Source: Echinococcus granulosus (taxonomy: Eukaryota > Platyhelminthes > Cestoda > Cyclophyllidea > Taeniidae). Taken from it: 64,000 nt of DNA. Under the pieces are notes generated by a model. That model saw only the letters and a list, made by a program, of their open reading frames with translations, did not search any database and was not told the DNA's origin. Numbering within the stretch: position 1 is the stretch's first letter; each line of letters begins with the position of its first letter. Made by a program: the position numbers and the translations under genes. This document shows, piece after piece, positions 29,069 through 41,900 of the stretch. The stretch lies in assembly GCF_000524195.1 (NCBI RefSeq), contig NW_020170406.1:528774-592773 (forward strand). The letters run 5' to 3'.

Positions 29069-32000
29069 ATATGTTGCCAAAGTACAGAAAAGTTGAGAGA
29101 CTACTGGCAGAGTCCTAAGACAATCTTGGGGAGTGGAAGTCTAAACTATTGAGGCTGAAGTGCCCGCATAGTTTAACTTACAGCTAATAGAAATATTAAA
29201 TCACAACATTCGAGTCAAAACATTACCTTCAAAGCAAATTATCCGATTCGTTACGGTTGACGATGCAGAAACAATCTAATCTTTAAATTAGTTACAACGA
29301 AGTGAGTCAAGGAAATGGCTATCAGTGATTTCATTAGGCAAATTGAGAAAAGTTCTCTTCACTCAGGAATAACGCGGAAACTTTGAACAAAAGTAGCAGA
29401 AGAAGCATACAAAGAGTGATTTTACTGCATCTTATTAGTTTGTCTCAGTTGCCTTTTTTAAACTAATCAGCTGTAAGCGATGCAAAATTATGTCCTCTTC
29501 CTAATTTTAATTCCAAATTGATCAAGAGAGAATGCTGTTTAAAATCTTAAGGCGAATTTTTATTTGCTGCCTAATTTTTAGCCAAAAACGATGTACCTCA
29601 ACCAGTACTTACTGCATGCAAATTTACCTACCTTTTCCACAACCACGTCGTCAGGTGTTCTCTATTGAGCCACATTTTTGGGGCAATGTTTATGTAGAAG
29701 CAGAAGTAATATCAGTGTGTTAACACAGGATTCATCTCATTTATACAGTTTCAAAGTAAGAGACCATTGTTTTTCCCTCCATAATGATTTCTAAGGGCGA
29801 CCTTGATTAAATCTGATTCGCTGACTGTTTTAACCTGCCATGACAGCACCCAGCTCACTGATTCACAAAAAATCACTGGTTGCAGTATTCGTCATCCAGT
29901 ATGAAGACAGGTAATTTACAGAGCCTATTTGATGTCGGTTGGTAAATATACATAATGGCTTTTAACAGTGGCAGCAGAGAATGATGAGACCAAGGAAAAT
30001 GCATGGCAACCGTGCTTGTACATGCATTTGTCCTTCAGTCTTTGTACAATTGGCTCATGTACTAAGTGTGAAATTATGGAAGATAACGGTTAGTTAGTTA
30101 TGAAACCAAAGTTATTTGTTGATGTCAGATGAACTAATGTTGCAAATAACGATATGGTATATCACCGACTAGTAGAGAATAAATTTTGTCAAAGAAATGT
30201 CTCGGATTTTCTTTGGATTAATGGAATCTAAGAGCTCATAAAAGGGTCAGGATTTATGCAAACCAGTGTTCCGAGCAGGATTTTTACGTTATTAATCAAG
30301 ATGAGGAGAATTTTTGAAATTACCTTGGAAAGTACCTTTTACTTAAATGGGAAATCCATTTTGCAATTGCGGACTATGAAGTAATTCCTGCGAGTTTTGT
30401 CGTTATCTCATTCCTCCTTTGCTGATCTTTGCAGATGTAATGCTGCAAAGGCATTCATCTTAATTACTGCCAATCTAAGTTCTCATGTATTTACACTTAA
30501 TTGGATCTCTTACAATTTCAACAGTGTTGTAAGGGGTACTTTAATGGCCGATTTCACCCCCTCACCTTCTGATTGCGGGGCGTGACTGGAAGTTAGAGTA
30601 TTTACCTAAAAGTAGGGGTTTTTTTTCTAAAAATAGCACGGAATACTATAATAGATGTCATTCAGTTATGATATTTTTGCTTAACTACCAAGCGATTTCT
30701 TCAAACATGAGCTCTGTATGAAGCGAAAGTAAAAGTTGCTAAAGTTTTGGCATATTTCATAGCATTAATATCCCCGTTGCACTCGAATTACGCCTGAAGA
30801 AGTTACATAAATATGGGTTTACAACTTGCATTGTAAGTCGTGTACACAGCGCCTGGGAGACTGACCACATGAATGACAAAATCTAATCGTCATGTTATTA
30901 AAGAAGAGGCTAAATAGCGTAAAATTGAAGTTTTGTACCAACACTATTCTGTAACGGAATGCATTTAACTTCAAATATTACAAAAGAAAGCAACAGCTTG
31001 ATTTCTTTTTATTTCTGACATGAACATACGTTCTAGTATGCTTAAGGTACGAAAAATAATGCAAAATTGTTGTGACTGAAATTTACTAAGGTGGGATGTA
31101 CATTTGCTAATGAACCGGAACTTAGTACACTCTCGATTTTCAGTCATACCAACGAATTACTTTCTTGTCTTTTAGAACTTCCTTCTTTGAATTTTGACTT
31201 AGAGATAACTTTGCAATTTGAATGGCATTGTTTGAAGGAGGCACTATTTCTTTCAAATGAAAGTACGATTGTGGAGATAAAAAAGACAAGGAAATGACTT
31301 TTTAGGAACGATTTGATGATGGGAATTTCAGGCTTCAAGTTTGAAAGGGTTTTCATTTAGGTGGACTATTCAAGAGGAAAATTCGACGCCAAAAAATCCA
31401 CGACGGCCCTAAGAATAACTGATGGTCTGTAAAATGTTGTAACATATCTAAGCTTAGATAAAATGACATTTTAGCAAGAATTGTTGATTTGATGCTTGTG
31501 AAGTCTTGGTAACATAGTGACAAGTAAATAAGTTGTTAAACAAGGTCGGAGTCAATATTTGAATTGTGTGGGAAATATTCTATTAGTAAAGAAGTAAAAA
31601 GCTTCTGATGAAAATCTTTGCGGCGTAGCTCTGTCGGGCTTTCCTCCCAATTTCATTACTTTCATAATTTCATTGGTCTTGTAGATTTGATCAGCCAACT
31701 ATCTGGATTAGTCTAAGATCCTTCCAACTTGGAAAGGTTTTTATATCTTCAGATTAGATTCAATTATTTGTCACGAAACGATAATTCTTAGCAGTTTCTT
31801 TTGTGGTCGTTTTCAAATCTTACGTTGCTGACCATAAGACAGAACTTAGGACTAAAGCGTTTACTAAAATTTGGGGTGTTTTTCAAAATTCGATTGCGAT
31901 TAGGCTTATATTCAGTCACCCTAAATGGACGTCCCTCTACGGTAGGTTTGTGCAGTCATCAACCGACACATTCCAGCATAAGGGTTATGGGAAATATTAA

Positions 32001-32334
32001 AGAAATTGGGCAAATTCGTCTCAATGGTTGAAAGGTAATTGGGATATCTTGCCGCGCTGATGTCAAGTTACACTTAAGTAGTTTGGGGATAGTGTATGGA
32101 GTGAATGATTGGCCTAAAATACGTATCATCACCGTAGAGGCCGATCGCAGGAGAGCGTAAAGAACTAAACTTATAATACTCCTCTTTATTTGTATTCAAA
32201 TACAAATTATCTTTTATGGTGATTTTACAAAGCACAAATACTTGGAAGTAAACCTTCTTTTAGCCTACAAATGGATGTTAAACTGTACGAGTTGTGTCAA
32301 AATGGTAAATGATTATTGTGCTTGCAATTAATTA
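29069..32334. other. Non-genic AT-rich stretch
   Basis: No open frame above about 70 codons and no recognisable coding, RNA or repeat content. The spacing suggests intergenic sequence between repeat insertions. Confidence 0.5.
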
Positions 32335-33404
32335 AGTGCGATACTCCGGCTGTCTGTTTAACATTTCCTTTGCCTACGTGGGTACTAAAGAGTACGATTA
32401 TGGTATTTTCACCCAGCGGCATGGTCTTTGGGGCATGCTCCAACTTATCAGCTCTTTTCCACGTCAATAAATCATATTCTGCCCAAGTATCAAGCCTTCT
32501 TTCCTCCTCAGGGAAGTTTCCGGGCGCTACATTGATATCAGTGGAAGACGCACCTGATCCTAAAGGACAAATTCTTCGATTTATATTGCTGTTAGCTATA
32601 AATTAACTTGATGATCCCTAACAGAAGAGTTACAAATGACATCTGCTTTTGGCAACTGCACCAGTTCCGTGTCCTGCATCAAAGTCAGTAACAACTGAAG
32701 TCGCCCTAAACGTGGCCTTGGACCGTCCGAAAAAGTTGGTTACGAAGCTGTCTACGATAGCTGTATGAAGCCATCAATTAAGTGAACACATGATACCTCC
32801 ATCATCTCTTTAGTAGCTGGATAGAACGCAGACAGATATGGTTGAGCAGCAATGAAGTGAGAACAAAGAGGCAAGAAGGAACAGTCGCAAAATCCTATCT
32901 TGACGTCTTCCACTTAATGAATCTGTTTTATGCCAGTACTCATAAGACTCGTAATAGACATGCTTGATGGCCTGCATATTTCTCCTTTCTCCAACCCAGT
33001 TTCCGTATGGAACGAACCATTAGATCCAGTCGAATTACCAAAGGGGTGTCAGTGGGGCTGCAGTAAGATATCCTCTTATGTTGAATGCAAATTCGATGAC
33101 TGGCGCAATTGGTTCGTTGGTGTTTTTCTCACAGTACCGATTAAGTTGTAATGACTGATGCTCAAGGTTGACCAAGGGGAACCTACGGACGAAGCTCAAA
33201 TGAGAAGCGGAGCTATGTAGTACGTTGTTTGTTTAACTCTCAGTTTTGGTACCAGGCCACTTAGGGTCTTCGTCATTGAACCTCCACAGGACAATCTGGT
33301 CTTTGTGGCTTGCAGTAGCCTCAAGCCCTACTATCAGTCTCATTACATATTATACTCAAGTACTATGTCTTCTTTAGTCTTCGGAGGAGCCTAAAAACCA
33401 CTTA
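32335..33404 (+). mobile_element. Decayed full-length copy of the TRIM-like element (copy B)
   Basis: The left LTR ends CGGGCGCTACA at 32,531. It is followed by TTGATATCAGTGGAAGACGC, a degenerate form of the primer-binding-site segment of the intact copy. The interior retains GATCCAGTCGAATTACC and GACTGGCGCAATTGGTTCG, both aligning with the intact copy. A degenerate purine tract ending GGAGCTA precedes the right LTR, which begins TGTAGTACG at 33,217 and ends near 33,404. The interior is about 685 bp with no long reading frame. The left outer boundary is estimated from LTR length; no target duplication could be confirmed. Confidence 0.7.
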
Positions 33405-34337
33405 CTTATTACCCAGCATGCAAAATGCTAGCCACTTTCAGTCAGGCCAATTAAGTAGACTTTTCATAAATACCACAAAAAATTTTCCTTGTAAAGTAAA
33501 TTACTAGGTTTAAAAATCTGGATATTAACTTATCGACATTCCAAAGCCGATGGAATTATTTACTATTATTTGGTTACGACACAGCTCTACTCGGGCTTTT
33601 TACTAAAAATGTGTAACTTCGGAGAATGAAATCCCTATCTAACGTTGCATCAGTAACTTTTGAGCTCCACTTTTGTTTAGACATGAAAGACTAACAGTTG
33701 ATACGAAAAAGCACATACAAAAGCTATATGAAGGTCCCACAGATATACTTCTAAGCTGGCGATTAATTTCACAACTGAGGAAATGTTTCGTCGTAGTGAG
33801 AGCTTGATTTACCGTTCTTTAAAANNNNNNNNNNNNNNNNNNNNNNNNNNNNNNNNNNNNNNNNNNNNNNNNNNNNNNNNNNNNNNNNNNNNNNNNNNNN
33901 NNNNNNNNNNNNNNNNNNNNNNNNCAAAGGCGATAACAAATGAATGTGAGTTTTGCCCACTAATGTGAGAAAAAAGAAAGACAAGTAAATAAAAAAATAA
34001 TTAACTTTACTATTAAACTGTTGCCTGATAACATCGCATTGATTTGAAAGGTTTGTGTTAAATATGAAGTCTTTTAAGTATGTTTCCCACGGCAGTTTCT
34101 CGGTCGGATTATCATTTCACTCTTTGATTGTTCAAAATTCGAGATTCCTTCCAAATAAATATGTCAGAAGTAATAGAATTTGTTTTTTAGCAATAAAAGA
34201 CTTTCGAGAGCGTCGCATAAGTATTCCTTATATTTGTAAGGAAAGATTGGATGAAATATTAATTGCTTTTGCAAAACTCGTGACTCACCATCAGTAAAAT
34301 CCACTTACATACACTTACTCAGCGGAGAAGTTAGTAG
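33405..34337. other. Non-genic stretch with assembly gap
   Basis: AT-rich, with no gene recognised. It contains the 100-N gap at 33,825-33,924. Confidence 0.5.
33825..33924. other. Assembly gap (100 N)
   Basis: Exactly 100 unresolved bases, so probably a placeholder. Confidence 0.99.
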
Positions 34338-34740
34338 AAACGAAGGACACAAAGCACCGATATTTCAAAGTGAATTTCTTTTAGTTAGCTAAAACTGCGC
34401 TTTTTCAACAATTTACTTGGGATAGTGTAGCAAAACTGAGTTCCAAATTACAAATAATTGTATTTAGAGATTATAGGCAACACTTTTCAATAAAATGTGA
34501 CGATGGAATGCAGCTTTCATTAACCAATCCAGCAAAAGTTTGTCCTAGCAAAACGCACAACACATCGCTATTTCAAAGCCAACCTTTTTTGTGGAAATTC
34601 GGGAAAAAAAGGAACTGCGTTTCTCTAACAATTTACCTACGCTACTGCAAAGAAGTAGTCACAGTGAAAAATTTCGAATGGCAAATAATAGCAATTTAGA
34701 GATTAAAACGCAGCCTTATTCACTAAAATGTAACACCTGG
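34338..34740. repeat. Degenerate tandem duplication, about 210-230 bp period
   Basis: Two successive units share ordered landmarks: TATTTCAAAG (34,361 and 34,569), AACAATTTAC (about 34,407 and 34,627), a TTTAGAGATTA block, and a final ACTAAAATGTAAC-like block (about 34,488 and 34,720). The units are heavily diverged but collinear. Confidence 0.6.
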
Positions 34741-35514
34741 ATTTCTTTATTTATCAAAAATTTTTTCAAGAAGATTTACTGATCATGCGGAGCACACCTT
34801 ACGTGCATTATTGGCGGTATGGTTTGAGTTAGGACAAATTGCAGCTAAAAATGTTTAGAATTATTATTTGGACGGCATTTTTTAGGCTGCAAACGACATT
34901 TGCCGACATCTAACAGTGTGTTTCGGTTTGCATTTGAAGATTAACCTAGTTCAGCAGGGACTATTTTTCGTCTGTCCAAGCAGCGTGCCTTATGAATTCA
35001 CTCTGATCAGCCAACGTCAGGAAAATTACCTTGATTAATTACATTTTGGCGAGACTAGTTTTGTTTACAGTGTTAAAGAATGTATAGCCAAAATTTGACC
35101 TCCATTCCCACTGCGTGGAGGCCTGATCACACCATCTATGCTTATACATTTAAATACCAGTAGAGAGAGAAGCTTAAGTTATTGCTTCATTACAAAACAC
35201 ATAAAGTCTTGGATGAATAAAGATGAAAACGATGATAATATTAATAAAATTATTTGAGTGCTTTTATGGAATGGCGCCTGAGTTTTTTAAAATAGGACTA
35301 AGTTTTCTAATGAAATACCGCCTAAAACAATATTAAAATATTTCAATGACTTAAATTTTCACTTCGGTCAGATTACATTACTTTGAAAAAATGATATATT
35401 CATAAAAGCTGCAATAATAACTGAATAATACGAAACAAAAATATTTGCGTGCAAGTTTTACAAAAACTAAATAGTATCAGAAAGTCTCCTAAAAATTGTG
35501 TTAGTTGACACAGT
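34741..35514. other. Non-genic AT-rich stretch
   Basis: I see no coding, RNA or repeat feature here. Confidence 0.5.
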
Positions 35515-36910
35515 CATCCCTGACGTTCATCACCATTTCCATAAAAAGACATGCTAGATGTAAATTCCACTTCTATGAGAACTTTTGCTTCGGAAAGAAA
35601 ACAATTTTTCGCCCACCGACTTCTGTTTCCTTCTCACTTAATTCCCAACTATCAATTCTATGCCACATCAGATAGCGTACTGCTCAGAAAGGGTGATATC
35701 ATCATTTGGAGGATTATCGTCGTCAGGGCATTGTAGAGGATGAGGTAATGCCTCTCTTCATTGCTTTCTAACCTAAAGCATGAATTCGCCTTTAGGGTAA
35801 GCTTGAAAGCAGTTTAAGGTAGAAGACCTTTTGATGTCTTGCAAGAGTGCCACTTTCTTTACACTGGTTCACCACGTGGCATTGCGTGTTCTAATTGCTT
35901 CTCGAGGGGTAGATTTTTTTCTTCAACCACACCCTCTCTTGAAGTGGTTTGTGTGGAGCAAATAGTTGTAAGCCGTAAGTGTTGTTTGACATTTGGCAAG
36001 TGTGAAATCAAGCATATGCCCATACACAAAGCATGGACTCCTAATGACGAAGTAGTGCCTTCGGAGGGCCGGGTAGTGAATGAATTGTCGGTAATTATGA
36101 TATAGGTCAGTGCCTATTAGTTGGCTTGAGGAGAGTTGTACTACGAAAGCACAATGGACATTCGCATTCATTCAGCACGTTCCCCAATCTGTTAGTCAGC
36201 AAATGAACTAAAATCCAAGCTGCACTTTCATAAGCTGTAGTGAAGAAGTTATGAACAAATTGATGGTCTTGAAAACCCGTTGTCCCAACACCTGTTGGTG
36301 CACGTACATGAGATCCGCGTGATCAGCTTTTACTATGACTTCCTCTCCATATCTGTTAGGACTGTAGGAAATTTGCAGCATCGCTCACACTAAACACTAC
36401 TAAAAGTTGTATTACACACGCTAATCACTAGAGCCCTTCTCGAACGCATAGTCCACCCACATCATGAAGAATAAAGGGCTATTCCAGGCGTGATAGAGTA
36501 TATCTTTGAGTAAGTGATCCTCTACCAGTATCTAAGTACTCCTTTAAAGAATCTGGTTTCAGGTGAAACATCCTACCATCGCATGTCGCACCTTCTTCTA
36601 ACGCTCTAAACCGGAGTTTGGGGAGTCTAGTTTCCAGTTCTGCCATTGCAGAACCAAGTACATCTCGCTCTATTTAGGAGACAGACTGGATTCACTCCCA
36701 TCGGCTTGATTCAAGCGGCATTGTATGATATGAAAAGTGTTCAAAGTAAGGATGGGGAGGAGTTGGTAGAAGGTACGATAGAGCTAAAGGGAGAGTATCG
36801 TACCGATTTGCTAAGGCATATACCCACCTTGTAATGAAGGCACGTATACAATAGCATACATTTTTCTTGTCTCCAAAAGTAATTATAAGTAATTTTCACA
36901 AATTATACGG
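35515..36910 (+). repeat. Unidentified interspersed repeat, copy C
   Basis: Aligns end to end with the reverse complement of 44,100-45,420. Shared blocks include TTTTGCTTCGGAAAG, GCTCAGAAAGGGT, GGTGCACGTACATGAGATCC, GATCAGCTTT and a GTAATT...ACGG block near the end. Small indels and many substitutions separate the copies, but one block (about 36,240-36,320) is almost unchanged. Short open frames occur (for example 35,551-35,736 and 36,646-36,834), none recognisable. No terminal repeats were found, so the class is unknown and the direction arbitrary. Confidence 0.7.
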
Positions 36911-38119
36911 TGGATGGCACAAGCTTCTTTAGTCTCCTGCTACTCTTTGTTATACATTGACCCTACCCTACTGCTATGTGCATATTTCATTTTTCTATAG
37001 GTTGTACTTTGTTACATAGTAGTGTTGTATAATTTCTTTTCAAACAAAATCTAGAATTTTGGAAAGAATCAAAAGTACTCCTTTTAGGATACAACCTCAT
37101 AAATAAATTCTGCTAAAGAAGAGTGGACACCTTTGTGTCATATTTTTATGGGTGGAGGGAATCACTGATCCTTCCCTGAACTTAAGTCCTGAATACGAAA
37201 ATTTCTAGTTGGTAAAGTTTCCTGTAAGAGGAGTAGAATAGTTTGTAAGGTAGCGTTATGATTTGGCAGCTGTAGGGCATTTCAAATACCCAATTATAAA
37301 CACAGCCGCAATAAATGGATGGGAAACTTAGGAGTATGTCATGAAAGTGGAACATTAACACTCATGGAGATATTTATGGCAGTATCCAATATCCAAATTC
37401 AAATGTTTAGACAAATGAATCAGTTACCATCCAAGTAAAATTTTCTGCTGTGGGTAGTCACTGATGATGAGTTTCGGTCCACCATTACAAACAGAATTTT
37501 TAATGAGATTGCACTAGCTCTGGAAGGAAGCCAGCTGGAGGTATAATCGTCAGTAGGAAACCTTTTATTGGCAGTCTTCTGCTAACCTTACGAGTAAATA
37601 ATGCTTACATACGAGAAATGAGGAAAAACTGCAAAAAACGCGACATGTCATGATATAATGGAGATGATTTGAATTTTATACCAATTATAAAATGGGAAGA
37701 GTAAGAGGTAATAAAAAATTCTGCTTTATGATCAGGTTTAATGGCATTTCCTCCCTGTACCTTTTGGGATCAATGAATAACTTACATGTAATGTGAGGAA
37801 GCAGAGATAAAATGCACAATCGAACAAATATATTACTTGGAGACAACTTTATTGCAAATGATGATAAATGTTTAAAAACGGACAAAATTCCTTCCAAAAT
37901 ACGGTCTACTGAAGTGCATCCAAGGCTCTTTAAATGTTTTGCCTATCGTAATCCAAGAAATAGTCCCAAGCCGTATATTAAATCCCATTTCCCTCTTACA
38001 TAGGTGTGATTTAAAAGTACTAGGAGACTAACCAACCCTAAATTCACAAATAAGTTCCACAAAGTAAAATGGAGGCCTATTACCTGATCAAAGTACGGCT
38101 AACTCGACCTCACAAATCG
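36911..38119. other. Non-genic AT-rich stretch
   Basis: No gene or clear repeat recognised. Similarity with the sequence beyond the other copy of the inverted repeat fades here. Confidence 0.45.
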
Positions 38120-38275
38120 AAACGGCTGCGTGTGTCTCTGTGCCAGCCTTTTGGCTTACACGGAACTTGGACCAGAACTGCATCAAGCGGTCGCCTTCAT
38201 GGTGGTCCCTCCACTTCCCTCTACTACCTTCATGCCTTTTATAACGAGCGTGTTAAGCAATTTGCGTTGCAAATA
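38120..38275. repeat. Short direct repeat, unit 1
   Basis: Shares CACCTTCATGGTGGTC-type sequence, a TCCACTTC...CTACC block and GCAATTTGCGTT-type sequence, in the same order and orientation, with 38,760-38,905. Probably fragments of one dispersed repeat. Confidence 0.5.
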
Positions 38276-38759
38276 GAAAATTACACCATGTTACTAAGTA
38301 AATACGTTTTATTTGCTTAAAAGGCAGCATGTAGTTTGGAAGCAGATATCTCCAACACAATTCACACAAGGCACTTTTTGTGTATTTTCTATAAGGACTT
38401 CTAACCAATTTTCCAAATTTGTATTTTAGTTGTTAAATAAACTAAAAATTGATTTTGCGGAAATAATTTCCACAAAATCAAATTAAATTTAATTATGAAA
38501 CAAATTAATGGACCATAGAGAAATTCAAGCATCCATTTACGATATCATTTGCGCTTTGTAAGTTGAGGTGGTGCTAGGAGAAATTTTCTAGCCATAAGGC
38601 GACTTGATTACTGAAAGTGAGCAAAGTGGAGAATCAGCGATGAGGTGGAGCTTCAGGAGAAGAAAACAGGTACAACATTAGCCACGCTCGGATGTCACTA
38701 CCAAGTTTTGCTGTGTACTACCAACTCAACAACGCTTGAAGACTTCACAGTGTTTGGGA

Positions 38760-38905
38760 AATGGGAAAGAATCCCTCTTGGCTCCATGATTCCATTAACC
38801 GAGAATACATTAAACCGTCACCTTCATGGTGGTCTCTTCACTTCTGCCCTACCTGCATGGCTTTTGTAAAGTACGTGTTATGCAATTTTTGATGTCAGTA
38901 GGAGA
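38760..38905. repeat. Short direct repeat, unit 2
   Basis: Second copy of the unit at 38,120, with CACCTTCATGGTGGTCTCTT and TGCATGGCTTTTGTAAAG in matching positions. Diverged; no terminal structure visible. Confidence 0.5.
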
Positions 38906-41900
38906 AACGTATTATGGCTAAGTTGAGTTATTTTAATTTACTTGTTTACTCATTTGCACATAACTTACAGGTTAATAAGTCTGAAACGAACCGCTTTGTC
39001 CTTCCTTTGCCATGGAGTGAGAGGAAAATTAATGTTTTGGTTAAAGATTTTGTTTTTTTGAATTTTTCTGCTACAAGCATTTTCTTGAAATTTTGGTTTA
39101 GCACCATAGATCTTTCTTACTACGCAATGCGATGTGTCCTACTAAACAAAATTTAACCATGATTTCACAGAAGATCTGGGATATAATTAAAAGAAATGGT
39201 ATGAACAGAACCCCCTATCTCCCATATGGTGACCAGAACCTTCAGAGACAGTCACATTTAAAAAACTTTACTTTGTTACATAATCTGACCAGGAGCCCCC
39301 TATAGTCACTCTTCTCTGTCAGTAGCCGGTACGCTAGAATCGTCCGGGAGCTAGGAGTTAAATATTTTAGCTGCATTGCAAGGACTCACTGGCTTTGTAC
39401 CCAAGGCAATTCGATAGTCTGCCAAGAGTGAATTTCATATGCTAATCACCATTAATAAGGACTATTTCCTAAAAGCGAATTCATGTATTGAAACTCGCAG
39501 CACAAAATAGCTCCACATAGCGTATATTGAGCATCCAATCCTTCTTGTCATCTTGCTCTCTAAAGAAGTTATAGAATATCTGAGTCTTGGCTAAATCTTC
39601 TTTATAAACCAACAGAAGTGCTTGAGGACTGTTGACAGAAATAATACAAACAGAACTTTTGTCACTAAGATGGTGACAAGAACCTATAGGTACAGAAGAG
39701 CCTATATATTTACAACATAACCCAAACCAATACAATCTTTTAGTAGCAGCATTAGAGGGAGAGGCAAAACTTCCAAAAGTTTTCTTTTATTTGTCAATTT
39801 ATTTCTTGTGAGGGAGTGTTTTGAAGACACGAGTTGATACCAGGATGATTGATAGTGCTGAGCTGCAGTAGAAAAGGAGGTAAAATTTGTTGTCCACTAC
39901 CAGTTTGACAATTACAAGAAAAATTCAAAAAGATTAAAAAATAACAACTTTAGATAGTTCTTATGAAACATAAGTCAAGGTATACCGATGTAAAAAAAAA
40001 ACTTTTGGTCTCATTGTTGTGTTGACAAAGTGATGATTTTGCAATTCCGAGTGCCTCTAACATTTGGCGAAATATACGAACCTTTCCACAGTAACTTAAG
40101 AAGCTTTATCAAGTTGGTTTGTTTCTCCAACCTCCAAAAATTTGGCCAGGGAAAGTCAACCGCTTCCAATTAATTAAAGTGGCGAGGGAACTTCCACAAC
40201 TAAGCTATAGTGATTCAGTGTTTTGCTAAAATTAAGACAAAGATAGTTGAATCCAGCCTCATAGGGCAATCGCATTAATTATGCTTGTTGTTGAAAGGTC
40301 AGAGTGGATGTAACAAATCCAAAGACCTCCAATGCGCCCACCCAATCACCCACTCGAATAAGTAATGGGGAATTTAAAAAAGATATCCAAATATCAAAGT
40401 GTGCGAGGGAGGATGTTCCATAATTTCAAACAATTTATTGTGAAGTGAATTGTAGATAATTTCACCTAAGAAGGTTGTACTTCAGCAGTGAAAACTATCC
40501 CCAACTCTCATCCAAAATAGTATTTGTGGCTTTAATTGTAAAAAGATGGCATGCTCTCTTTGCTACTTGGTAAAATGGCCGTAAAATTTAGATAAGTGCG
40601 TAAATGAGACCACAATCAGGCCAAATTATCTACCGGATGGGCTGTTGTGAGCTCCAAATCGGTCTCAAAACAGTCTCGTTTCGATTAAAAATTTACGAAA
40701 TTTTTCAGTCTAGATTTATGTAAATAAATAAACACTAGTAAATATTAAAAGCTGTGCAATCAAAATGGCTCAGACAGACAGATTTTTCGAGCGTAATATA
40801 AGACTTCAAGAAAGAAATAATTCTGGGTTATGTAAATTTGTGTAACTTCGAATAGGAAATAGGGCATTTCTGACTGCCCTGTATTATTACACTATATAAA
40901 TCACGTGCTTAGTCGTTAGGATACACAAGTAGTGGGATAAAGTGCCACTTGATTTAAACTTCATAGTTTTTCCACCTCATACCTAGGAAAAGCCCTCTTT
41001 TTAAGTCTGAACTATCTTGGAAATAATTTTAAAAGGAGATATTAATTGAAAGCATTACATCCTTATTATTATGAGTTCAAATAAAACGCTGAATGCGACT
41101 GCAAAGAACGAGAGCTCCTACAGATGATCATTAATTTGACAATTCTGTATGCGACACAAAGGTTACTGATGAATCATCGCGACGCATTAAAAACACTCAA
41201 TGGTAGTCGCTACACCACATACACGCGAATGAGTTGACACCATCTCAAAAACGCTACCGTTTTTTGTACTTCTAGCCTTAATTACTTTATGGCATGTGTC
41301 TACAAGTTTCCACACCCAATGAAGCGGCTGGCTTTTGGCACGACAAGGAGTGGAGCAGACCTGTGCAGAGGACCAAGATTGTGTGTATGTGTGTGCGTGA
41401 AAAAACTGGACCCATTTGGAATGAGAGTGCACGAATAATGTCTAACTAGAGTTTATGTTTTGCGTGACGCCGGAAGTCGTGTCATGCACGATGAGCTGGC
41501 CCCAGTGTGCACAATTCCCAACTCTTCCTTTTCCCTCCCCTACCCCTTCCTTCGGTCCTCCTCTCCAAAATGAATAAGCCAACCTGAAACAATTTCTTTT
41601 GTGCTCTAGATGTTTTGATTCGTTGGTCTTCCTGATTAGCACAATACAAAGATAGATGGTCCCTCTAGTAGCTCGTGGCTTTTTTTTAATCCGTTAGAAA
41701 CCATTCATTTCGCTTACCCTTATTCAATAGAAATGCATCTCTGAGTGACTAGGATATCATGGGAGGAAGGGCGTTAACGCCAGGCGTTATTATGGGGGCC
41801 AACTACCTGTTAACTTGCAGCACAGGAGCGCTTTTTGTCATCAATGTTTTTATTAATCAGAAGGTTTTTTTAGGGACGACATGGTGCCTTTACTAAAAAT

